Part shown: one piece after another, positions 1 through 5,564 of the stretch
Numbering within the stretch: position 1 is the stretch's first letter
Layout of the letters: each line of letters starts with the position of its first letter
Assembly: GCA_035719045.1 (NCBI GenBank)
Contig: DASTGO010000360.1
Span: 1-6,402 of the forward strand
Length of the DNA stretch: 6,402 nt
Reading direction: 5' to 3'
From: DASTGO01 sp035719045
GTDB lineage: Bacteria; Actinomycetota; Actinomycetes; Actinomycetales; Kineosporiaceae
Translations under genes and position numbers: made by a program
Notes under the pieces: generated by a model
What the model saw: the letters and a program-made list of their open reading frames with translations, nothing else
What the model was told of the DNA's origin: nothing
Databases searched by the model: none

Positions 1-109
1 TCAGTCGCCCGACCTGATAGGTGGGCACCGGCATCTTCCCGGCCGCGTGCCAGCGGCGGGCGGTGTCATAGGACACTCCCTGCACCGACGCCCACTCCTT
101 CAGGTTCAC
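1..109 (-). CDS. tnpA: IS607-family serine transposase TnpA, N-terminal 36 codons (cut by window edge)
   Basis: This is the DNA-binding head of an IS607-type serine recombinase, which cuts and rejoins the ends of its element. The visible protein starts MNLKEWA, contains the helix-turn-helix segment GVSYDTARRW (residues 11-20), then GKMPVP and VGRL at residue 36. The order MNLKEWA, GVSxxTARRW, G-x-(L/M)PVP, VGRL is the typical start of IS607 transposases, where a MerR-like winged helix precedes the serine catalytic domain. The catalytic domain is outside the window, so activity cannot be judged. The start is GTG at 107-109: a TAG stop lies four codons upstream in the same frame, and the N-terminus matches the family. 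It is transcribed in the same direction as the two-component operon but separated from it by 277 bp and a hairpin. Confidence 0.8.
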   Translation of the reverse strand, partial: MNLKEWASVQGVSYDTARRWHAAGKMPVPTYQVGRL

Positions 110-120
110 ACCGCCACTCT

Positions 121-150
121 AGCACGCTAATGCACGCTAATACACGTTGC
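121..150. repeat. Three tandem 10-bp repeats upstream of tnpA
   Basis: On the plus strand the units are AGCACGCTAA (121-130), TGCACGCTAA (131-140) and a diverged TACACGTTGC (141-150). The first two agree at nine of ten bases, and the third keeps the CACG core. The 10-bp period places each unit on the same face of the helix. Their position just upstream of the transposase start, in the transposon end, fits binding sites for the TnpA head domain, since IS607 transposases bind short subterminal repeats. That role is inferred. Confidence 0.6.
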
Positions 151-158
151 AGTGTCAA
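129..158 (-). promoter_or_regulatory. Possible tnpA promoter
   Basis: Read on the minus strand, a perfect TTGACA (153-158) is followed after 18 bp by TGCATT (129-134), a poor -10 box. The start codon is about 20 bp further on, so the leader would be very short. The -10 region lies within the 10-bp repeats, so a protein bound there would block the promoter, and TnpA autoregulation is plausible. The -35 is convincing but the -10 is weak. Confidence 0.4.
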
Positions 159-192
159 CTATTGCTGCCCCCTTCGCGCTCGTGACCTGATC

Positions 193-222
193 GGCGGGCT
201 CGGCCCCGTGCCCGAGCCCGCC
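193..222 (-). terminator. G/C hairpin, probable terminator of the two-component operon
   Basis: GGCGGGCTCGG (193-203) pairs perfectly with CCGAGCCCGCC (212-222), giving an 11-bp stem with an 8-nt loop. A further GTGAC/GTCAC pair (182-186 with 227-231) can extend it across an internal loop. There is no T-run on either strand, which is common for actinobacterial terminators. It lies about 165 bp past the response regulator stop and about 85 bp before tnpA on the same strand, so it could end the operon and shield tnpA. It might instead belong to the transposon end. In the rest of 232-386 I see no gene, only a short C4/G4 hairpin near 282-296 and a 10-bp direct repeat (316-325 and 342-351). Confidence 0.5.
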
Positions 223-386
223 TGTCGTCACCTTGCCCGGCGGGATCACGGTCGGGTGGTCGTTCGTCGGGCCTCGCCCCCGAAACCGGGGACAGTGCGG
301 GGCAGCAGGTGTCCACCGACCGGGGTACACCGAAGGGTCAGCCGACCGGGGGCGCCCCGTAGGCCAGCAGCGGGAACGGGGCGTAG

Positions 387-1091
387 CTACTGGAGGCGGG
401 TCCCCCCGGCGGGGGGCAGGAGGCCGTCGCGGCGCGCCGCCTCGTACAGTTCCGTCTTCGTGCGCACCTCGCGACCCACGGCGTCCCACTTGCGGCGGGC
501 CCGTTCAACGTATTCGCGGGCGGTGTCGTAGCTCACGCCCATCCGGTGGGCCACCGCGGTCATGGTCAGTCCGCCGGCGTAGAGGGTGACGGCCTCCAGC
601 TCGCGCGGGCTGAGGGCGGGTCGGACCGGATCCCGGGCGACGATTTCGGCGAGTTCCCGGGAGGTCCAGGTGTTCCCCGTCGCGGCCGCCTCGATCGCCG
701 CCAGCAACTCCCGGGCCGAGTCCTCCTTGGCGACGAAGCCCGAGACACCGATCCGGAGCAGGTCCTGGACGAGGGCGCCCTCACCCGCGCCGGACACCAC
801 CAGCACCTTCATGCCCTGGGCCAGGAGTGCCTTGACCTCGTCGGCCGAGACCAGCCGGCCACCGAGCCTCAGGTCGAGCAGCAGGACCTGGGGATGGGCG
901 CCGCGCGGATGCCGGTGCAGCCATGACGTCAGGTCACCCAGCCCGGCACAGGCGACCACGACGGTGTGGGCTCCGCGCTCCCGTACGGTGAGCACCAGGC
1001 CGTCCCGGAACAGGGCGTGGTCGTCGACGATCCCGACCCGGACGCCGCCGCGCCCGGTCCGGCGCTCGTTCCCGCCGTGGGCGACGTTCAT
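387..1091 (-). CDS. LuxR/NarL-family two-component response regulator
   Basis: A 234-residue transcription factor of the usual size for its family, switched by phosphorylation from the adjacent kinase. The receiver domain spans about residues 17-135. Its acidic pair is D23-D24 (IVDDH), the phospho-acceptor is D73 (LLLDLRL), the switch Ser is S100 (VVSG) and the conserved Lys is K122 (FVAKED), so every catalytic position is present. The LuxR-type helix-turn-helix spans about 160-203, beginning LSPRELEAV, with recognition helix around GVSYDTAREYV. I chose the ATG at 1089-1091 rather than an in-frame start ten codons upstream because it overlaps the kinase stop as ATGA and has AAGGAG five bases before it. 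Translation is therefore probably coupled to the kinase. The coding end holds a C6/G6 hairpin (402-416). Target genes are unknown; self-regulation or control of the divergent DUF4389 gene is possible. Confidence 0.93.
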   Translation of the reverse strand: MNVAHGGNERRTGRGGVRVGIVDDHALFRDGLVLTVRERGAHTVVVACAGLGDLTSWLHRHPRGAHPQVLLLDLRLGGRLVSADEVKALLAQGMKVLVVSGAGEGALVQDLLRIGVSGFVAKEDSARELLAAIEAAATGNTWTSRELAEIVARDPVRPALSPRELEAVTLYAGGLTMTAVAHRMGVSYDTAREYVERARRKWDAVGREVRTKTELYEAARRDGLLPPAGGTRLQ

Positions 1092-1102
1092 GCAGGCTCC
1101 TT
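1088..1102 (-). promoter_or_regulatory. Ribosome binding site and ATGA overlap that set the response regulator start
   Basis: On the minus strand AAGGAG (1097-1102) sits inside the last kinase codons, five bases before the ATG at 1089-1091. The kinase TGA occupies 1088-1090, so stop and start share bases as ATGA. This is the classic arrangement for translational coupling, and it rules out the longer in-frame start upstream. Confidence 0.8.
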
Positions 1103-3394
1103 CTGCAGCTCGATCAGGCACTGTTCGCCCAGCTCCGTCCAGGACGGTGACCAGCCGGCGGCTCTGGTCGGCTCACACAGCTGCGCGCACACCGAGGCGG
1201 CCGCGGCAGGGGCGGTGATGGTGACGAAGGGGGACGGCCCGAGCCTGGACACGGTGATCGTGTCGCCCGCGGCGCAGGCCCCCACCACGGCGCCGAGCAG
1301 GGTGCCCACGGCCGCTGCCGCCGCCGGATCGGGGGCGGCCCGGGCGCCCGTCCGCAGCACCATCCGCACCCCGGTCCGATGGGCCGACGCCAGGACGGTG
1401 ACCCACTGTTCCTCGAGGGCGTCGAGGTCCGGGTCGAGCTGGGTCAGCTGACGTAGGTGCGTCTCCGCGAGCAGGCAGCGCCGTCGGACGTCCTCGCGGT
1501 CCGGGGCGAGTTCTCCTTCGGCCACTGCCCGCAGCAGCTCGGCGGCGTCCCGGAGCACCAGGGCCAGGTGGGTGCGCCAGGCACGGTGCGCGGACCGGGC
1601 GCCGGACTCGGCCAGACGGGTACGCCGGGCGTCCGCATTCGCCGCCGAGGCCCGCAGCGCCAGCCGGGTCAGACTGGCCCGGAAGTAGGCCACGGCCACG
1701 ACGACCGGGAGGTCCAGGAGCCCGGAGACCATCGGCGAGGCACATCCGCGACGACGGACCGACCACTCCAGGACGGCGAGCGACGCGCCGAACACCGCCA
1801 CGGCCAGGCCCGTCGGCCACCAGCGGCGGCTCAGGAACACCAGCAGCACGACCGGCACCAGAGCTCCCTCAGAGCCCCACCAGGCCATCTCGACCCGAGC
1901 ACAGCCGGGTAGTCCCAGGCCCGGCAGGAGCACCAGGGCCGGCACCGCCAGGACCACCCAGGCGGCCTTGTGCGCACCCATCCAGCCGTCCTGTCGCGAC
2001 CCTGCCGCACCGACCCAGGTCACGCCGCCCAGGAGGGCCAGCCCGAGCCAGGATCCCGGCGACTGCGACCCGTCCATGGCCCCGGACGCCACCAGGGTGA
2101 GGCAGAGGCACAGGGCCAGGAGGCAGCAGGCCAGCTGCGTGGCGAAGGGCTGCCGGACGCCGGCGAGCAACTGCTCGGCGTCCAGCACGGCCTCCTTGCC
2201 GGTGGTCTGGGTGGCCGGGTCGTAGCGGAACCGGACGTCGGTCCCGCGCCCCGGGGCCGACCTGATGCGCACGTCGACGCCCACTGCGGCGCACTGGTCG
2301 ATGACGGACACCGCCAGTCCGCGCCCCGGGACCGGGTCGCCGGTGAAGCCGGCACCGTCGTCCCGCACGGAGATCTCCAGGACGGGACGCAGGCCTGCCT
2401 CGATCCACGCCCAGTCCCGCCCGCTGTGGCGCGCCACGTTCACCAGCGCCTCACGGATGCCGCCGGACAGGGCGCCCGCGACAGGGGACGGCAGGCGGGA
2501 GAAGACCCCGATGAACTCCTCCGGTGTCACGCCGTCCAGGACGACCTCGGGAAGGGTGCCCGGTGTCTCGTCGGCCCGCTGCCACGGCAGCAGGGCTCCC
2601 GGGGCGGCCGTGGGATGGCCGCCACCCGCGGCGATCCGGTCCGCCTCGTCGGCGGACCCGGCGCAGGCCCGGCGCACGGCGTCCGGGTCCAGACCGTCCC
2701 CGCGCACGGCGACGGCCGACAGCGTGTTGACGACGCCGTCGTGGAGCCGGGCGGCCAGCCGCACGGCCTCCCACCGGTCCCGCACGGCCTGTTGCTGCGT
2801 CGCCCGATCGTGCTCGGCACGGGACATCTCGACGTCGGCAGCCCGGCCGAGCCCCCGGAGGGCACGGGCGAGCAGGATGCCCGCCGCGCCGTCGCAGACG
2901 GCGATGCCCAGGGAGGCCACGGACGCGGTCACGGCGACCCGGGGGCCGTCGTGGGGCAGAGCGCGCAGCAACAGCACCGTGCTGAAGGCCACGCCGAACG
3001 ACAGGCCGACGCCGAGCCCACCTCGCGGGCTCAGCAGCAGCCCCGCACAGACGGCGACGATCCCTGTCAGCCAGTACAGCAGCAGTGCGTTGAGACCACC
3101 GGCCCCGAGGTCCGCCACCAGGAGCACGGTCATGGCGGTGGCCGCCGCGACGACCACGAGCAGCCGCCCGTCGGCCGGCCGCCACAGCGCCACCACCAGG
3201 CTCGACGCCAATCCCAGCCCGAGCAGTCCGAGCACCGCCACCGGGTAGCGGAGGGAGCCCTCCGAAACGGTCGTCACACCGAAACCGATCAGCCAGGCCC
3301 CGACCACGAGCGACGCCATCCGGCGCAGGGCGACCTCGACCGCCTCGCTGGGCCACGACACGACGGACGCCGCCTGCGCCGGTGACTGGGACAC
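1088..3394 (-). CDS. Membrane sensor histidine kinase with a duplicated, degenerate second half
   Basis: A 768-residue kinase, much longer than the usual 350-450 for NarL-partner kinases. Residues about 26-178 form some five or six membrane segments. A dimerisation helix with the phospho-acceptor H218 (RLHDGVVNTL) follows, then an HATPase domain with N-box N319 and H323 (EALVNVARH), G1 box D345-D346-G347-x-G349 and a second glycine box GRGL (357-360). The layout then repeats: about six membrane segments (417-572), a helical region (575-660) and an ATPase-like fold (about 661-745). In that second copy the N-box Asn and the DxGxG motif are gone (LLGAVVGACAAGD, then TAPAAAA). The first half should autophosphorylate H218 and pass phosphate to D73 of the overlapping response regulator. 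No extracytoplasmic sensor domain is visible, so sensing may occur in the membrane. The GTG start is set by AAGGAGG upstream. The signal is unknown. Confidence 0.9.
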   Translation of the reverse strand: MSQSPAQAASVVSWPSEAVEVALRRMASLVVGAWLIGFGVTTVSEGSLRYPVAVLGLLGLGLASSLVVALWRPADGRLLVVVAAATAMTVLLVADLGAGGLNALLLYWLTGIVAVCAGLLLSPRGGLGVGLSFGVAFSTVLLLRALPHDGPRVAVTASVASLGIAVCDGAAGILLARALRGLGRAADVEMSRAEHDRATQQQAVRDRWEAVRLAARLHDGVVNTLSAVAVRGDGLDPDAVRRACAGSADEADRIAAGGGHPTAAPGALLPWQRADETPGTLPEVVLDGVTPEEFIGVFSRLPSPVAGALSGGIREALVNVARHSGRDWAWIEAGLRPVLEISVRDDGAGFTGDPVPGRGLAVSVIDQCAAVGVDVRIRSAPGRGTDVRFRYDPATQTTGKEAVLDAEQLLAGVRQPFATQLACCLLALCLCLTLVASGAMDGSQSPGSWLGLALLGGVTWVGAAGSRQDGWMGAHKAAWVVLAVPALVLLPGLGLPGCARVEMAWWGSEGALVPVVLLVFLSRRWWPTGLAVAVFGASLAVLEWSVRRRGCASPMVSGLLDLPVVVAVAYFRASLTRLALRASAANADARRTRLAESGARSAHRAWRTHLALVLRDAAELLRAVAEGELAPDREDVRRRCLLAETHLRQLTQLDPDLDALEEQWVTVLASAHRTGVRMVLRTGARAAPDPAAAAAVGTLLGAVVGACAAGDTITVSRLGPSPFVTITAPAAAASVCAQLCEPTRAAGWSPSWTELGEQCLIELQKEPA

Positions 3395-3404
3395 GAGCGG
3401 GCCG

Positions 3405-3411
3405 CCTCCTT
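3405..3411 (-). promoter_or_regulatory. Strong Shine-Dalgarno for the kinase GTG start
   Basis: The minus-strand heptamer AAGGAGG lies 10 bases before the GTG at 3392-3394. It supports that GTG over internal starts such as Met26, which falls inside the first membrane segment. Confidence 0.7.
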
Positions 3412-3673
3412 GATCAACAGGGTCAATCTACGGGGGAACGGTCCCGTCCGGCTGGTCTGTCACCAGGTCGGGCCGGTGGCCGAGATCCATGCTCCGGCGG
3501 TCGGGATCCACGGGACCGCGGCGAGGACCTACGGCACCACCGGCCCGGGACAACGCGGATTAGCGTCCAGGAATCGGCCGGTCGTCGGCGCGGCCACGTT
3601 GCCCGCCCGGTTGTGTGTGGCGAGCATCCGCCGCCCAGGGGTGTGTGACCCGCCGGGGTGGGTCTGCTGGGCG

Positions 3674-3708
3674 GCTCCCGCATCCGGGTGCCCCGGGGTG
3701 GCGGGAGC
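3674..3708 (+). promoter_or_regulatory. Nested leader hairpin upstream of the DUF4389 gene
   Basis: GCTCCCGC (3674-3681) pairs with GCGGGAGC (3701-3708). Inside the loop, CCGGG (3684-3688) pairs with CCCGG (3692-3696) around TGC. The result is a 13-bp G/C-rich double stem with a small asymmetric internal loop, ending 48 bases before the ATG. No T-run follows, so a simple terminator is unlikely. It could act in the mRNA leader (stability, attenuation) or as DNA, or be a by-product of high GC. The pairing is seen directly; the function is open. Confidence 0.4.
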
Positions 3709-3756
3709 GCGTCGCTTCCGGTCCTCGAAGCCGTCATCGAGCCGGAGGAATCCGTC

Positions 3757-4500
3757 ATGGCCACGACCGCGGTTCCACCCAGATATCCCGTCCACGTCGG
3801 GGCCCAGCTCGACCGCCCGTTGTCCCGCTGGTTGTGGCTGGTCAAGTGGGTGCTCGCGATCCCGCACTACGTCATCCTCGCGTTCCTGTGGGCGGCGTTC
3901 GTCGTCCTCACGGTGATCGCCCTCGTCGTGATCCTCTTCACCGGCCGCTATCCCAGGGCGGTCTTCGACTTCAACGTCGGGGTGCTGCGCTGGAGCTGGC
4001 GCGTCGCCTACTACACCTGGGGTGCGCTGGCCACCGACCGGTACCCGCCATTCACCCTGGCCGACGTCCCGCAGTACCCGGCGCGTCTGGCCGTCGACTA
4101 CCCGCAGCGCCTGTCCCGCGGCCTGGTCCTGGTGAAGTGGTGGCTGCTGGCCCTGCCGCACTACGTCATCGCGACGTTCTTCGTCGGCGGCGGGACCTGG
4201 GTCGCCGCCGACCGCACCCACCACTGGCAGTGGGGATGGGGTGGCGGTGGACTCATCGGCGTCCTGGTCACGGTCTGCGCCGTCGCGCTGCTGTTCACCG
4301 GGCGCTACCCCGAGTCGCTGTACGACTTCATCCTCGGGATGAACCGCTGGGTGCTGCGGGTCTGGGCCTATGCGGCACTCATGACCGACGCCTACCCGCC
4401 CTTCCGGCTCGATCTCGGCGGTCCGGACCCGGACGGAGTGCTCACCAGCCAGGGACCTGCGGACCCGGCCACGCCCGGCGGGGACGCGCCGGCCTCGTGA
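3757..4500 (+). CDS. DUF4389-family membrane protein with two tandem copies of the domain
   Basis: A 247-residue integral membrane protein. Two repeats can be read side by side: residues 20-101 (RPLSRWLWLVKWVLAIPHYVI ... LFTGRYPRAVFDFNVGVLRW ... DRYPPFTL) and 117-219 (QRLSRGLVLVKWWLLALPHYVI ... LFTGRYPESLYDFILGMNRW ... DAYPPFRL). Each has a membrane helix ending near a PHYVI motif, a second helix leading to LFTGRYP, an amphipathic FDFN/YDFI-G-xxRW segment and a (D)xYPPF box. These are the hallmarks of DUF4389, a family of unknown function common in actinobacteria. The second copy has an insert rich in Trp and Gly (about 144-165) between its two helices. The tail after 220 is polar and Pro/Gly-rich. 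I start at the ATG at 3757, eight bases after GGAGG, not at the longer in-frame GTG at 3658, whose extension is not family-like. It is divergent from the kinase operon. Confidence 0.88.
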   Translation: MATTAVPPRYPVHVGAQLDRPLSRWLWLVKWVLAIPHYVILAFLWAAFVVLTVIALVVILFTGRYPRAVFDFNVGVLRWSWRVAYYTWGALATDRYPPFTLADVPQYPARLAVDYPQRLSRGLVLVKWWLLALPHYVIATFFVGGGTWVAADRTHHWQWGWGGGGLIGVLVTVCAVALLFTGRYPESLYDFILGMNRWVLRVWAYAALMTDAYPPFRLDLGGPDPDGVLTSQGPADPATPGGDAPAS

Positions 4501-4523
4501 CGGGGGTAGGGGGAGGGGATGAG

Positions 4524-4560
4524 GGCCACGGTCGCGGCGAGGAGCCGGCGGGCCGTGGCC
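4524..4560 (+). terminator. Inverted repeat after the DUF4389 gene, possible terminator
   Basis: GGCCACGG (4524-4531) is perfectly complementary to CCGTGGCC (4553-4560) across a 21-nt G-rich loop that itself contains GCCGGC. It begins 23 bases after the stop codon and is followed by the pyrimidine-rich TTCGTCCTCCTT. Position and pairing suit a terminator between this gene and the 2TM gene. The long loop and lack of a real T-run keep the confidence moderate. Confidence 0.4.
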
Positions 4561-4670
4561 TTCGTCCTCCTTCACCCTTCGCCTGCCCGACATAGCTTGG
4601 GCCAGTCAGCAGCGTGCACTCGTCGGCGCGTCTCGCTGCGGGCGCACGCGGGGAGACCCGAGGTGACGCG

Positions 4671-4985
4671 ATGAGCGACGCATGGGGAACCGAACCCGGA
4701 GGTCCGCAGGTCCGCAAGGACGGGACCGAGGACTCCGAGCAGTGGACGCAGGCCCGCAGGCGGGTCGAGAAGCGACGGAAGCTGGCCTCGGACATCGTGG
4801 CGTACCTGGTGGTCAACGCCTTCCTGATCGGGGTGTGGGCGATGACCGGCAGGGGCTACTTCTGGCCCGCCTGGGTGCTCGGCGGCTGGGGGATCGGCCT
4901 GGTGCTCAGCGGCTGGGAGGTGTACGGCCGCAAGCCGGTCACCACCTCCGAGATCCGGGACGAGCTGGGGAGGCTATCGCAGTAG
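4671..4985 (+). CDS. Small 2TM-domain membrane protein
   Basis: A 104-residue protein with a polar, charged N-terminus (1-28), a basic amphipathic helix (about 29-40, ARRRVEKRRKLAS), a membrane helix (about 41-58), a short GRGYFWPAW turn and a second helix (about 66-84). It ends in a cytoplasmic tail (GRKPVTTSEIRDELGRL). The pattern of a basic RRRVEKRRK-type helix, two helices, FWPAW turn and GWEVYG fits the 2TM domain family (PF13239-like). In that family the domain occurs alone or on sensor kinases and DNA-binding proteins, and its role is unknown. The ATG at 4671 is preceded by GAGGTGA. The longer in-frame ATG at 4614 lacks such a site and would add a non-helical, low-complexity extension. 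The 170-bp gap and inverted repeat before it suggest its own promoter; TAGCTT around 4595-4600 is a possible -10 without a clear -35. Confidence 0.82.
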   Translation: MSDAWGTEPGGPQVRKDGTEDSEQWTQARRRVEKRRKLASDIVAYLVVNAFLIGVWAMTGRGYFWPAWVLGGWGIGLVLSGWEVYGRKPVTTSEIRDELGRLSQ

Positions 4986-5031
4986 GGCCGCGGCGCCGCC
5001 GTCACCGCGACGCGGCGAAGGCTCGGCCGGC

Positions 5032-5478
5032 CGGCGGCTGGCCGATGCGGTGATGGAGATCCTCGGCACGGTGACCCCCGCGGTGGAGCGGATCTCGATC
5101 GACGAGGCCTTCCTCGACGTGTCCGGCTCCACCCACCTCTTCGGGACGCCGGAGACCATCGCCCGGCGGCTGCGGGCCCAGGTCCGGCATGAGGTGGGCC
5201 TGCCGATCCGATCGCCGGTCATCGAGGTCACCCTGCTCGCGGTCGCCGTCTCGAACCTGGTCGGCGAGCACCACCTGCAGTTGGAGCTGCCCCTGCAACC
5301 GGAGGACCCGCGCCGGCCCGGCTCGGCGACCGGGGCGGCGCGCTGGGCGGTGGACCGCACGATGGATGCCGTCCGGGCCCGGTTCGGCCGCAACGCGGTC
5401 GGCTACCTGCCGATCGAGCTGAGCCGCTCCGGTGGTGTCCCCGAGGAGTTCCGGGAACTCGCTGAGCACGACCTGTGA
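5032..5478 (+). pseudogene. dinB: DNA polymerase IV (dinB) remnant with large internal deletion and no N-terminus
   Basis: The translated frame matches two separate parts of Y-family polymerase DinB. The first part (about 5035-5208) reads ADAVMEILGTVTPAVERISIDEAFLDVSG and on to VRHEVGLPI, the palm segment with the catalytic Asp-Glu pair (codons at 5101 and 5104). The second part (about 5218-5478) reads VTLLAVAVSNL, QLELPL and AVDRTMDAVRARFGRNAV, which is the end of the little-finger domain. The rest of the palm, the thumb and the start of the little finger are missing between them, roughly 170-200 residues by comparison with full-length Pol IV. The first hundred or so residues, including the first metal-binding Asp, are also absent. 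The frame is uninterrupted across the join and no Shine-Dalgarno precedes the candidate GTG at 5050. It cannot be a working polymerase; a short expressed relic is possible. The 5' boundary is approximate. Confidence 0.8.
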
Positions 5479-5564
5479 CCTCGCCCGCGCAAGCCGCCCA
5501 GATCGGCCTGCTCACGCGGGTGAACGCCACCTGTCGCTGATCGCCCGCTGAGCCCGCCGCCGGC

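Larger units (their letters stand above)
1..160 (-). mobile_element. Left end of an IS607-family insertion sequence (partial)
   Basis: The window edge cuts an IS607-type element that carries the start of its serine transposase gene plus the promoter and repeat region before it. Elements of this family normally have tnpA first and a TnpB-type gene after it, so tnpB, if present, would lie to the left of the window. IS607 elements have no long terminal inverted repeats and make no target duplication, so the outer boundary cannot be fixed by eye. It lies somewhere between about 150 and the response regulator gene, and the end given here is nominal. The element is inferred from the transposase start and the array of short repeats upstream of it. 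Confidence 0.55.
3395..3756. promoter_or_regulatory. Divergent intergenic region between the kinase operon and the DUF4389 gene
   Basis: These 362 bp must carry promoters for both directions; the overlapping open frames look like GC-driven shadows. Toward the kinase, TAGATT (minus strand, 3425-3430) could be a -10 about 30 bp before the start, but no good -35 lies 17 bp upstream. Beside it are two TTGA(C/T)C copies on the minus strand (TTGACC, then TTGATC near the Shine-Dalgarno), separated by three bases. Toward DUF4389, TAGCGT (around 3561-3566) fits TAnnnT with no clear -35. A G/T-rich GTGTGTG occurs twice (3612-3619 and 3641-3647). None of these is strong. A nested hairpin in the right part is listed separately. 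Confidence 0.4.

Noticed and set aside
402..416. CCCCCC-GGC-GGGGGG hairpin at the end of the response regulator gene
   Set aside because: It lies inside codons with a loop of only three bases and is explained by Pro-Pro-Ala-Gly-Gly coding in GC-rich DNA; not called as a terminator.
127..589. Several 118-133-codon open frames between tnpA and the response regulator
   Set aside because: They overlap one another on both strands, have Pro/Arg-rich composition, and run antisense or out of frame into the response regulator.
1970..3385. 471-codon open frame on the plus strand opposite the kinase
   Set aside because: Its product is rich in Gln, His, Arg, Gly and Pro with no motif, as expected for the antisense shadow of a GC-rich gene. 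The minus frame has clear kinase motifs and a good ribosome binding site.
3410..3916. Plus-strand open frame across the divergent intergenic region
   Set aside because: It ends in Ser/Arg-rich nonsense overlapping DUF4389 in another frame and has no convincing ribosome binding site.
3529..4593. 354-codon minus-strand open frame opposite DUF4389
   Set aside because: Its composition is low-complexity Asp/Glu/Arg/Pro/Gln, and the plus strand encodes a recognisable duplicated domain.
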